This document shows positions 1 to 5,828 of a stretch of DNA of 6,356 nucleotides, piece after piece (the first letter of the stretch is position 1; each line of letters starts with the position of its first letter). This DNA comes from DATKCT01 sp035513055 (GTDB taxonomy: Bacteria > Verrucomicrobiota > Verrucomicrobiia > Verrucomicrobiales > DEV007): positions 1 to 6,356 of the forward strand of contig DATKCT010000146.1 in NCBI GenBank assembly GCA_035513055.1, in the 5' to 3' direction. The notes under the pieces are model-generated. The model had not been told where the DNA came from, did not search any database, and saw only the letters and a program-made list of their open reading frames with translations. The translations under genes were made by a program, and so were the position numbers.

Positions 1-43
1 TCACCCGGCTGTGCAACTCCTGGCCCGGCTGCGGCTTTTTCAT
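1..43 (-). CDS. Possible start of an unidentified gene, cut by the window edge
   Basis: An ATG at 43-41 opens a frame that stays open for the 14 codons up to the window edge, reading MKKPQPGQELHSRV. A Shine-Dalgarno-like AGGAAG lies six bases before the ATG, one of the few clear ribosome binding sites in this window, and an in-frame TAG lies upstream, so this ATG is the natural start. It follows the sigma factor gene in the same direction after the hairpin at 101-141. Sigma factors of this type are often followed by a serine/threonine kinase gene in related bacteria, but 14 residues are too few to show any family. It could also be a chance open stretch. Confidence 0.35.
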   Translation of the reverse strand, partial: MKKPQPGQELHSRV

Positions 44-100
44 TCCGCACTTCCTGCCAAAGCCGGCCTCAAAAATCTAGCCGTTTTTCACACTTTCTTT

Positions 101-141
101 CCAGGGCTTGTTCATCTGCTCCGCAGATGAAACAGCCCTGG
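101..141 (-). terminator. Strong 18-bp hairpin downstream of the sigma factor gene
   Basis: Arms 101-118 (CCAGGGCTTGTTCATCTG) and 124-141 (CAGATGAAACAGCCCTGG) are complementary at 16 of 18 positions, with a two-base internal mismatch and a 5-nt loop. It begins 18 bases beyond the sigma factor stop codon on the minus strand, where a terminator is expected. No U-run follows: the minus-strand transcript continues AAAGAAAGTG. It is therefore not a textbook intrinsic terminator. It may act as an RNA stabiliser or processing site, or be a dispersed palindromic repeat. The hairpin itself is certain; the role is inferred. Confidence 0.55.
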
Positions 142-159
142 CTGTCCGGGAAAGGCGGG

Positions 160-927
160 CTATCCGAGAGAACGGAGCAAATGGAGAATCTCGGCCCGGA
201 TCTCTTCCTCCGAATTCCCGGCGAGCGTGTCGGCGACGTGGCGATGGAGATGTTCGCGGAACCGGCGGCGGAGCCGGTGAACAGCGACTTTGACAGCGTT
301 TTCAGAAACGCCGAGACGGGCTGCCGCCCGGCCGTAAGATCCATCCGGTTCGGTCCCGCCCAGAAACGGGCGCAGGACTTCGAATTGCTTGGCGCTGCCC
401 AGACTGTCGTACGAAGTTCGGAGATCCGCCAGTGTGCGCTCAAGCATGCGCCGCGCCCAAAGGCGATCGTAGAGGATCTCTGGATCGGAAGGGTCTACAG
501 GTTCGGCCGCGAGACGTTCCTCAGCCCAGGCGTGATCCAAGGGGAGTGGACGGGTCCCGCCGCCGCGTTTGATGGTGCGCTCTCGGCGGCGCGCGTTTAG
601 CAGGAAATGTTTGAGGGCGGCCAGGAGATAGTTGCGGAGGCGGCCTCGCTCCTGGTCGGCATGGCCGAAGACATCCTTCTCGAGGACCGCCTGGAAGAAA
701 TCCTGAGTCAGATCTTCGGCGTCTTCTGGCGACCAGCCGTCGCGGCGGACGAAGGCATAGAGAGGATACCAATAGTCCTCGCACAGTGAGGCGAGAGCCC
801 CGCTCGCGCTTTCGTGATCTTCCCGCGCGCGTAAGACCAGACTCCAACGGGTGTTGGGAAAGTTACGGGCAGGTCGCAACCGTTCTCCAGGTGAGCGTTC
901 AGGGGGGCCGGAGTGGTCCGTAGCCAT
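160..927 (-). CDS. ECF-type RNA polymerase sigma factor (255 aa)
   Basis: This is a sigma-70-family, extracytoplasmic-function type factor that would direct RNA polymerase to a specific promoter set. Residues 21-33 (RNFPNTRWSLVLR) carry the opening motif typical of a Verrucomicrobia/Planctomycetes ECF-like group. Region 2 spans about residues 43-115, with YWYPLYAFVRRDG and the core-binding-like EDAEDLTQDFF at 68-78, then a basic RRRERTIKRGGG stretch. Region 4 is the helix-turn-helix at about 197-228 (YGRAAARLGVSENAVKVAVH). An acidic tail, EEEIRAEILHLL, closes the protein as in relatives. At 255 residues it is longer than classical ECF factors (about 180-200), which is usual for this group. 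The ATG at 927 is the only methionine before the conserved part; it has no visible Shine-Dalgarno sequence. No anti-sigma gene is seen next to it. Its target promoters are unknown. Confidence 0.88.
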   Translation of the reverse strand: MATDHSGPPERSPGERLRPARNFPNTRWSLVLRAREDHESASGALASLCEDYWYPLYAFVRRDGWSPEDAEDLTQDFFQAVLEKDVFGHADQERGRLRNYLLAALKHFLLNARRRERTIKRGGGTRPLPLDHAWAEERLAAEPVDPSDPEILYDRLWARRMLERTLADLRTSYDSLGSAKQFEVLRPFLGGTEPDGSYGRAAARLGVSENAVKVAVHRLRRRFREHLHRHVADTLAGNSEEEIRAEILHLLRSLG

Positions 928-1209
928 GGGTCGAGGCGCCGGGCGGGCCGGCTTTGGAAGCGAAACATAGGCCCTTCGAGACTCAAGGCGCGCCTAAAAG
1001 CAGCTTCGGATCTGGACTTTGGGAAAGACGCCATGAGACCGGTTCCTGGTCAGGACGTTCACTCCCATTTCTCATGCCCTTTCTGCTGTGGCGCGCTGCG
1101 CCCATCCTGGCGCCGTTCCTCCTTACCTTGTCCCGGTCGACGCATAGCCAGTGTCTCGCAGTAAGGGCTTTGCAGTGGTCTCGCCACGAATCGGCATGAG
1201 AAATCCCGC
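928..1209. other. Intergenic region between sigma factor and transporter genes
   Basis: This 282-base gap holds the 3' untranslated region of the transporter gene and must hold whatever promoter drives the sigma factor if that gene is transcribed separately. I see no convincing -35/-10 pair, no U-tailed terminator hairpin after the transporter stop codon, and no RNA gene. The short open frames here are low-complexity readings of GC-rich DNA with no family resemblance. Confidence 0.5.
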
Positions 1210-2595
1210 TCAAAGATCCTCGGGCAGAGGTTGATCTTTGGTTTCCGGAGCGAACGGGAGGACCAGCAGGCCAAGGAGGAAAATGGCGGAAGCCGCCATG
1301 CCCACATGGCGGAGGGTGTCGACCGTGTTTTGAGCCAGCGATGCGGCATAGGCCCCTTGGACAAAGGCGCCGGCTGCGGCAACAAAACGGCCCGCATTGT
1401 AGCAGAATGCGGTCCCGGTGCTTCGCAACCGGGTCGGAAAGAGTTCAGGAAAATAGATCGCGTAGCCGCCGAAGAGCGAGAGCTGGCAAAAGCCCATTAT
1501 GGGCACCAGCCAGAAAATCTGATGCGCGCTGGAAAGATAGCGAAACACCACCAGAGTGCTAACCAGAGCCAGGACGAAAGCGATGGCGAAGGCGCGCCGG
1601 CGGCCAATGCTGCGGGTGATGCGGCTGAAAGCGAGGATCCCCAGAAACGCGCCGGCATTGAACATGAATAAGTTCGCCGATGTCCAGAACGTGAGTTTGC
1701 CTTTGAATTCAGCATCCGAGAGCCCTTGGCCTTCCAGCGTGTTGCTCAGCACGGCCCGAATCAAATCCGTCGAGAAAACGCCGATGCCCCACAGTCCGAT
1801 GATGCCCGCGCTGGCCAAGCCGAGGCCCACGAGGGCGTTGCGGCGCCAGCGCGGGTCCGCAAAGAGCGATGCGTAAGAGCCGAAGCGCAGATCGCCGGAG
1901 CGCTGCCGGGCCCGGGCCTCGAGCCACCGCTGCGGTTCTTTGAGGCGCATGCGGATGACGACGGCGAGGAGAGCGGGCAGTGTTCCGACTACGAACATCC
2001 AACGCCAGGCGCTGCCGATCGCGCCGCTTTCTTCGAGTTGAGAAAGGCTGAGGCCAATGATCGCGGCGGCGACGTTGCCGAGCGCGGAAAGACCCTGCAA
2101 GAGGCCTAACGCTCCGGCGCGGGACCGGTCCGGCATCACCTCGGCGACCAGGGCCACGCCTACGGCGAACTCACCTCCCACGCCGAGCCCGGTCAGGAAG
2201 CGATAGAGCGCAAAGTCCCAATAGCTTTGCGATAGGGCGCTGAGCCCTGTGCACAATGAATAGATGAGGATGGTCCAGATCATCACCTTGGCCCGGCCGA
2301 TGCGGTCGCCCAGCGCTCCAAAGACGAGTCCGCCGGTTCCCCATCCCAACAGAAAGATGCCGGTGACGTAGTATCCGCTGGCGGTAACGACTCCTGCGGC
2401 GACATCGGGCCCTCCGATCAGTTCATCGAGGGCGGGTTTCCGGGCCAGGTTGAAGAGTTGCTGGTCGAGACAGTCGAAGAGCCAGCCCAAGGCGGCGACA
2501 ATGAGGACGAACCAGTGGTAACGGTTCAGCCCCTTCCACCACGGTCCTGACGGTGAAGAAAGCATGGGGCCGGGTGGAAGAGACGAGCTGGTCAT
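1210..2595 (-). CDS. Major facilitator superfamily transporter (461 aa)
   Basis: This is a 12-helix inner-membrane transporter, probably a proton-coupled importer of a small organic solute. Hydrophobic segments lie at about 27-47, 70-95, 104-120, 128-150, 162-184, 196-215, 252-275, 305-325, 334-352, 357-380, 395-418 and 430-448. The family loop motif is at 96-105 (GDRIGRAKVM) and its second-half counterpart at 326-336 (ITRSIGRRRAF). The signature RFLTGLGVGGEFAVG sits at 132-146, FPELFPTRLRSTG at 382-394, and the tail begins with the sugar-porter-like PETK at 450. FDCLDQQLF in helix 1 (40-48) recalls the D-x-x-D motif of the aromatic acid:H+ symporter group. It is the third gene of a run with the isomerase-like gene and the hydrolase, so it probably imports their substrate. 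No Shine-Dalgarno sequence precedes the ATG; Met11 is an alternative start. The substrate cannot be assigned: sugar, sugar acid or aromatic acid all remain open. Confidence 0.9.
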   Translation of the reverse strand: MTSSSLPPGPMLSSPSGPWWKGLNRYHWFVLIVAALGWLFDCLDQQLFNLARKPALDELIGGPDVAAGVVTASGYYVTGIFLLGWGTGGLVFGALGDRIGRAKVMIWTILIYSLCTGLSALSQSYWDFALYRFLTGLGVGGEFAVGVALVAEVMPDRSRAGALGLLQGLSALGNVAAAIIGLSLSQLEESGAIGSAWRWMFVVGTLPALLAVVIRMRLKEPQRWLEARARQRSGDLRFGSYASLFADPRWRRNALVGLGLASAGIIGLWGIGVFSTDLIRAVLSNTLEGQGLSDAEFKGKLTFWTSANLFMFNAGAFLGILAFSRITRSIGRRRAFAIAFVLALVSTLVVFRYLSSAHQIFWLVPIMGFCQLSLFGGYAIYFPELFPTRLRSTGTAFCYNAGRFVAAAGAFVQGAYAASLAQNTVDTLRHVGMAASAIFLLGLLVLPFAPETKDQPLPEDL

Positions 2596-2600
2596 GCCGC

Positions 2601-2648
2601 GGAATTATTCCATTCCCAACACCGGATCCAAGATGAGAAGGCCGGTGT
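2601..2648. repeat. Small inverted repeats before the transporter gene
   Basis: Two short palindromes sit in the 100-base gap between the isomerase-like gene and the transporter. Arms at 2601-2605 and 2607-2611 (GGAAT/ATTCC, 1-nt loop) lie just upstream of the transporter ATG. Arms at 2619-2625 and 2642-2648 (ACACCGG/CCGGTGT, 16-nt loop) lie further upstream. Either could fold in the mRNA and modulate transporter translation, or be a regulator site. Seven-base arms in GC-rich DNA may be chance. Confidence 0.3.
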
Positions 2649-2695
2649 GGGCTAGGCGCCGGCATCCACGGAATCGGCCCGGAGGCTGTCAGTGT

Positions 2696-3514
2696 TCAAC
2701 TTACCAGGGGCAAAAGATGCTCCCGCGTCCACTGGCCGTCGTGGCGGGTGACTCCGTCGGGATCCTGGACTGCCTTTTCGGCTTCGTCTTCACAGATGAT
2801 CCATCCATTGAAGTTCTGGTCGACTAGCCAGCGGGTAATCCCAATGAAATCGATCTTCCCTTCGCCCATGAGCGCCCACTCGGGGTCTCCATCCCAGTCC
2901 TTAAAGTGGACGTGATCGACCAGGTGCGCCCATTTTTTCATCGTTCCCAGAGGATCCATACCGCCGTTGGCGATGTGCCCCACATCGGGCGTCCAGCCGG
3001 TCGCCGAAGGATCGAGCCCGTTGAGAATGACATCGTAGTCTTCCGCGGTCCGGTTGATCGAAGTGTGAGGGGAATTGGGGTGAAAAGAGGCGTGCGCGCC
3101 GGCGTCCTTCGCCCGGCGGGAAACGGCGTTGACGTTCGCCGTCAAGTTGAGCCGGCGTTGTTCCAGGCCGTCGCGGTTGGTAGGAAGCTGAACGGTGCAG
3201 AGCGTCGCTCCGGGGAACTGCCCGAGCAAGGCAATGGTGTCGTCCGCTGCTTTCCGTTCGCCGGGCGTTTCTTCGGGATGATTCCACTCGAGGACCAAGG
3301 CGATTCCGGCCAGCTCCATCCGATGCTCGGCCAGGCAATCCCGGAGCCGGGCCGGATCGCTGAGATCGCCCATCCAAAAATGCATCGGCTCAATGCCGGT
3401 GAACCCGGATTCGGCGGCCACGGCGATCATGTGATCGAGCTTGTTCTCATAGGCCTTCCCGGATTCCTGCATGAACCAAGTGTAAACTTCGCTTCCGAAT
3501 CGTATTGTGCTCAT
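2696..3514 (-). CDS. Sugar phosphate isomerase/epimerase-like TIM-barrel protein (272 aa)
   Basis: This is a cytoplasmic enzyme of the xylose-isomerase-like TIM-barrel superfamily (AP endonuclease family 2 fold), which includes inosose dehydratase IolE, hydroxypyruvate isomerase and many sugar epimerases. The barrel starts with a strand at 4-12 (IRFGSEVYT) and the family-like GFTGIEPM at 37-44. Candidate divalent-metal and substrate residues are Glu42, His145 in SFHPNSPHT, Asp177 and His180 in TPDVGHIANGG, His201/His203 in HVHFKDWD, and Glu242/Glu244 in the last strand (IICEDE). The GEGKIDF segment at 217-223 is also characteristic of the family. Length is normal. The gene follows the hydrolase gene by 46 bases, suggesting co-transcription. 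The ATG at 3514 has no Shine-Dalgarno sequence, only a pyrimidine-rich leader. The fold is secure; the reaction (epimerase, isomerase or dehydratase) is not. Confidence 0.85.
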   Translation of the reverse strand: MSTIRFGSEVYTWFMQESGKAYENKLDHMIAVAAESGFTGIEPMHFWMGDLSDPARLRDCLAEHRMELAGIALVLEWNHPEETPGERKAADDTIALLGQFPGATLCTVQLPTNRDGLEQRRLNLTANVNAVSRRAKDAGAHASFHPNSPHTSINRTAEDYDVILNGLDPSATGWTPDVGHIANGGMDPLGTMKKWAHLVDHVHFKDWDGDPEWALMGEGKIDFIGITRWLVDQNFNGWIICEDEAEKAVQDPDGVTRHDGQWTREHLLPLVS

Positions 3515-3560
3515 TGTTAGGAGAAGAGGTTGGGGGAGGAAACGTCTGTGCAGCCCGGCA

Positions 3561-4364
3561 TCAATGGGCCAGGAGCCATTCGGTGGTTTTGCCGTTGAAG
3601 GCTTCGAGGTCTTCCCAATGATGGGCGTGCCCAGCCTTCTCGATGACGAAGAGTTCCGACCCCCGGATTCCGTGGTGGAGTTCTTCGGCCATCCAATAGG
3701 GGGTGAAAATGTCCTCCCGTCCCTGGGTGAGCAGGACGGGACAGCGGATCGACCCGAGCTGATCGAGAGTCTGGTGGTCCACGCAGGCGGCCGCTTGGGC
3801 TTCGAGGGCGTGGAGCGGCTGTGGATCGGGATTGAGGGAAGCCTCGCTCTGACCTTGAAGGATCCCGCTCCAGCCGTCTTCGTTGTCCCAGAATGTTTTG
3901 GTGAAGATCAGCAACTGCACCCATTTCATGAATTCCTCGGGGCGCAGCCGCGCTTTGCAGTCTTTCATGTGCTCGAAGATGCTTCTGGCGTAGCGGTCGC
4001 AGCGCGCCCAGGTGCACATCATGACGGCGCTGCGCACCTTTTCGGGATGCCGAAGAGCGAGTTGTTGGGCGATGATTCCACCCATGGAGCAACCGGCGAC
4101 CCGGACCTGTTCAATTCCTAGTGCGTCCAGAAGGCCCGCGTAATCGTCCGCCATCATGGCGCTGGAGTAAGGACCTTCCGGCTTGTCGCTCCCTCCCACT
4201 CCCCGGTTGTCGCCGAGAATGCAGCGGAAATGCTGTTCCCAGACTTGGGCATGGAGTTCCCAAACCGCCCCGGGCGCGGTGATGCCCATGATGCAGAGAA
4301 GCGGGTCACCAGAGCCCCGTTCTTCGTAGTGCATGCGGATTCCGTTGGTATCGACCTGAGGCAT
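3561..4364 (-). CDS. Alpha/beta hydrolase (267 aa)
   Basis: This is a cytoplasmic alpha/beta-fold hydrolase with a complete catalytic triad: Ser93 in the nucleophile elbow AGCSMGG (90-96), Asp218 in TQGREDIFTP (213-222) and His246 in AGHAHHW. The oxyanion-loop region is LLCIMGITAPGAVWE (22-36), with Met26 where many relatives have His, followed by GDNRGVGGSDKP at 51-62. A helical cap lies at roughly 120-200. No signal peptide is present. The overall pattern resembles 3-oxoadipate enol-lactone hydrolase and related esterases, so lactone or ester opening is plausible, but sequence alone cannot separate these from other hydrolases. It is the first gene of a likely three-gene operon with a TIM-barrel isomerase-like enzyme and a transporter. 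The leader before the ATG is strongly pyrimidine-rich, with no Shine-Dalgarno sequence. Confidence 0.88.
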   Translation of the reverse strand: MPQVDTNGIRMHYEERGSGDPLLCIMGITAPGAVWELHAQVWEQHFRCILGDNRGVGGSDKPEGPYSSAMMADDYAGLLDALGIEQVRVAGCSMGGIIAQQLALRHPEKVRSAVMMCTWARCDRYARSIFEHMKDCKARLRPEEFMKWVQLLIFTKTFWDNEDGWSGILQGQSEASLNPDPQPLHALEAQAAACVDHQTLDQLGSIRCPVLLTQGREDIFTPYWMAEELHHGIRGSELFVIEKAGHAHHWEDLEAFNGKTTEWLLAH

Positions 4365-4431
4365 GGAGAGGGGAGGGGGATCGAGTTCGAGAGGTTCGGG
4401 AGCCGGGGGTTTCGTTTCGGGCCAGTCTGGA

Positions 4432-4460
4432 AGGGGTCTCTAGCTCAAATCGGAGGACGT
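4432..4460 (-). promoter_or_regulatory. Weak candidate promoter for the hydrolase operon
   Basis: On the minus strand TTGGAA is followed after 17 bases by TAGAGA, an acceptable spacing with four of six and three of six matches to the housekeeping consensus. It lies about 70 bases before the hydrolase ATG, a sensible position for an operon that has no gene closely upstream. The matches are weak enough to arise by chance. Confidence 0.2.
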
Positions 4461-4532
4461 TCCAAGCAGTTTTCCTAGAGCCGTTTTCCCGGGAAGGGGG
4501 AAGGGCCCTTCAACCCACATTTGTCATACCCT

Positions 4533-4715
4533 TCAGCGCCTCGCGACGAATCTCTCGCGCGGCGTTGCAGAATAAATCAACAGGCGCAGCAGCCCGGAGT
4601 CGAGAAGCTGAAGTCCGCGGATCTGGTGGCGCAGATCGTCGAGGAGGAAGAGCGCGCCTTCTGGGTCAATCTCCGCCAACTTGGCGCTATCCGAATCCCG
4701 GCTGAAACAAGCGCC
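4533..4715 (-). pseudogene. Coding-like fragment without a start codon (about 60 codons)
   Basis: Between a TGA at 4716-4718 and a TGA at 4533-4535 the minus strand reads as a leucine-rich, protein-like sequence, including AKLAEIDPEGALFLLDDLRH followed by QIRGLQLLDSGLLRLLIY and ending RERFVARR. Third codon positions are mostly G or C, as in the real genes nearby. There is no ATG, only a TTG near the beginning, and no ribosome binding site. It may be the 3' remnant of a degraded gene. I do not recognise the family. Chance openness of 60 codons in GC-rich DNA remains possible. Confidence 0.3.
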
Positions 4716-4829
4716 TCACCGCCACCTTTGAGGTCTGCGGAGTGACGCGGCGCAAGTGTAGTGGGAGAGAACGCCACCGTCGCCATGAGCGCCTTTGCCC
4801 GCGAGCGAAATTCAAATCGCGGCGCGGCA

Positions 4830-4955
4830 TCAATGGCGCCCCGGTTCGTCGTTACGAATCGCCTCGAGCGCGGTGTCGATCTGCCGGCTGCACTGCTCAA
4901 GCGGCTCGTCCATACCTTCGCGGATCGACTCCCTCATTCCCGGAATACCGAGCAT
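4830..4955 (-). CDS. Small hypothetical ORF or gene remnant (41 aa)
   Basis: An ATG 12 bases beyond the antitoxin stop codon opens a 41-codon frame: MLGIPGMRESIREGMDEPLE followed by QCSRQIDTALEAIRNDEPGR and His. The composition is that of a charged amphipathic helical protein, with acidic and basic residues alternating and no low-complexity runs. The open frame extends a little further back, overlapping the antitoxin's last codons, and includes LLTPDP before the methionine. It could be a small gene translated after the antitoxin, or the C-terminal remnant of another antitoxin-like protein. I cannot assign it to a family. Confidence 0.4.
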   Translation of the reverse strand: MLGIPGMRESIREGMDEPLEQCSRQIDTALEAIRNDEPGRH

Positions 4956-4966
4956 CGGGTCAGGCG

Positions 4967-5239
4967 TTAGGAGCGACGCCTTGTTCTCCGTTTATAGCTC
5001 GGGGGCAGCTCGTCGCCCGGATCGGGTGGGGTCGCCGGAACCATTTTTAAGATGCGATCGAAATCCTTTAGGTCTGCCCGTTCAGCGCGCCGCCGCAGGT
5101 ATTCAACGGTCTCCAGGCAAGCGAGCTTCTCTGCCGCAGCGCTGATCAGGAACTGGTTCATCGAATAGCCCTCCTTCGCAGCGAGTTCCTTGATCGCGCG
5201 ATGGAGAGAGTCGGGAACGCGGACGGACATCGTTGCCAT
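4967..5239 (-). CDS. Ribbon-helix-helix antitoxin (HicB/CopG-like, 90 aa)
   Basis: This is a small DNA-binding antitoxin, expected to neutralise the PIN-domain toxin encoded just upstream and to repress the shared operon. The N-terminal strand TMSVRVPD (3-10), helix SLHRAIKELAAKEG (11-24) and helix SMNQFLISAAAEKLA (26-40) form the ribbon-helix-helix pattern; this sequence type is usually labelled HicB-family antitoxin. The rest, to about residue 77, would be the toxin-binding region, and the last residues (KRRTRRRS) are strongly basic. The start ATG lies three bases after the toxin stop codon, so translation is probably coupled. Met4 is an alternative start. The frame is intact although its toxin is broken. 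The gene order, toxin first and antitoxin second, is the reverse of the commonest arrangement. Confidence 0.82.
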   Translation of the reverse strand: MATMSVRVPDSLHRAIKELAAKEGYSMNQFLISAAAEKLACLETVEYLRRRAERADLKDFDRILKMVPATPPDPGDELPPSYKRRTRRRS

Positions 5240-5242
5240 AAT

Positions 5243-5652
5243 CTAAATCATGTTGAGCGCTTCAGCGGGAGTGACTGCCCGGATCCCCATGGAATCCGAA
5301 CCGGAGAAATCTCCGAGGTTGTGCGTGATAATGTGCTCAGCCCCGGCTGCCACCGCCAGCTCGAGAATGAGATCATCATCAGGATCGGGAAGGAATGGCC
5401 TCCACGTGTAAAACACTTGCTGGTGGTGGCCGATGGCGCACAAAGCATCGATCGCCGCTTGGATCTCCAGTGCGCCGAGCCCCGGAATGAGTCCCGGTCG
5501 TAGGGCAACGGCCTCATACTCCAAGACCAATGCCACCGATAGGGCGATGCTGAGATCTCCCCTGCGAATCGCTCGGAGGGGATCTGGAAGCTCGACCCCA
5601 GGTTCGACCTGAGTCCGGAAACAAGAACAGATGTGTCCAACACGACATACAC
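5243..5652 (-). pseudogene. PIN-domain toxin gene with a one-base frameshift
   Basis: This is the toxin partner of the ribbon-helix-helix antitoxin, a PIN-domain ribonuclease of the type labelled 'putative toxin component, PIN family'. The first 23 codons read MYVVLDTSVLVSGLRSNLGS-SFQ from a GTG start at 5652, giving the first catalytic acid Asp6. The rest of the domain lies in another frame from about 5576: LRAIRRGDLSIALSVALVLE-YEA, then LPDPDDDLILELAVAAGAEH, then IITHNLGDF, and it ends NMI at 5243. Adding one base at the CCCC run (5578-5581 on the plus strand) joins the frames into 136 residues, the usual family length, with Asp6, Glu45/Glu47, Asp92-94 and Asp115 available for metal binding. 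As written, translation would leave the frame after residue 23-25 and the toxin would be inactive. A sequencing or assembly error in the homopolymer is the main alternative. Confidence 0.8.
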
Positions 5653-5654
5653 TC

Positions 5655-5676
5655 ACGGTATCATGCGCAATACCGT
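5655..5676 (-). promoter_or_regulatory. Inverted repeat before the PIN toxin gene, possible operator
   Basis: Perfect 7-base arms ACGGTAT (5655-5661) and ATACCGT (5670-5676) flank an 8-base spacer, ending two bases before the GTG start of the toxin gene. Ribbon-helix-helix antitoxins usually autoregulate by binding short inverted repeats at their operon promoter, so this is the natural operator candidate for the antitoxin at 4967-5239. Role inferred; symmetry seen directly. Confidence 0.4.
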
Positions 5677-5759
5677 TGTCCGCGCAAGAGCTTTTCCCGG
5701 AGAACGTCAGAGGTGAGCAACCGCCGCCGACAGGAGCGGTGGAGCGCACGAGGCATTCT

Positions 5760-5826
5760 TGAACTGCCGCCCAGCGTGAAACGGAGAAGCGGCGGGGTGG
5801 CGGTTCGCTCGACCGACTGGTTCGCC
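5760..5826 (-). repeat. attC-like imperfect hairpin next to the chimeric toxin stop codon
   Basis: In plus-strand reading, GAAC (5761-5764) with CGCC (5768-5771) pairs with GGCG (5799-5802) and GTTC (5803-5806), leaving three unpaired bases on one arm. The arms are flanked by CTCGACCGACTG and GTTCGCC (5820-5826) on one side and GGCATTCTT on the other. The order, spacing and extrahelical bases recall integron attC sites, in which this side would read GTTAGGC. Here both outer core sites deviate from GTTRRRY, so it is at best a degenerate site. It begins two bases from the chimeric toxin stop codon, as attC sites do in gene cassettes. A terminator or a dispersed palindrome is an alternative. Confidence 0.3.
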
Positions 5827-5828
5827 AT

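Larger units (their letters stand above)
4365..4966. other. 602-base gap with two coding-like remnants
   Basis: No intact gene of recognisable family lies between the hydrolase start and the antitoxin stop. The hydrolase-proximal part (4365-4500) is pyrimidine-rich on the coding strand and should contain the promoter and leader of the three-gene operon. Two minus-strand stretches, 4830-4955 and 4533-4715, read as plausible protein and are listed separately. The longer frame at 4577-4900 is rich in Ser, Arg and Ala and looks like a shadow reading. The pattern suggests an area of gene decay between the toxin-antitoxin cluster and the catabolic operon. Confidence 0.5.

Noticed and set aside
69..443. 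A 124-codon minus-strand frame overlapping the end of the sigma factor gene
   Set aside because: It overlaps the helix-turn-helix coding region out of frame, and its serine/arginine-rich composition is that of a shadow.
2906..3520. A 204-codon plus-strand open frame opposite the TIM-barrel gene
   Set aside because: It is the antisense reading of a well-supported enzyme, with no domain pattern of its own.
3507..4121. A 204-codon plus-strand open frame opposite the hydrolase
   Set aside because: It is an antisense shadow of a clearly real gene in GC-rich DNA. It has no family resemblance, and the minus-strand frame carries a full catalytic triad.
4577..4900. A 107-codon minus-strand frame in the 602-base gap
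   Set aside because: It is rich in Ser, Arg and Ala without secondary-structure pattern, and overlaps two shorter frames that look more like protein.
4960..4972. GCGTTAGG next to the antitoxin stop codon, considered as an integron attC core site
   Set aside because: No matching partner core site or paired arms lie within the usual attC length on the downstream side.
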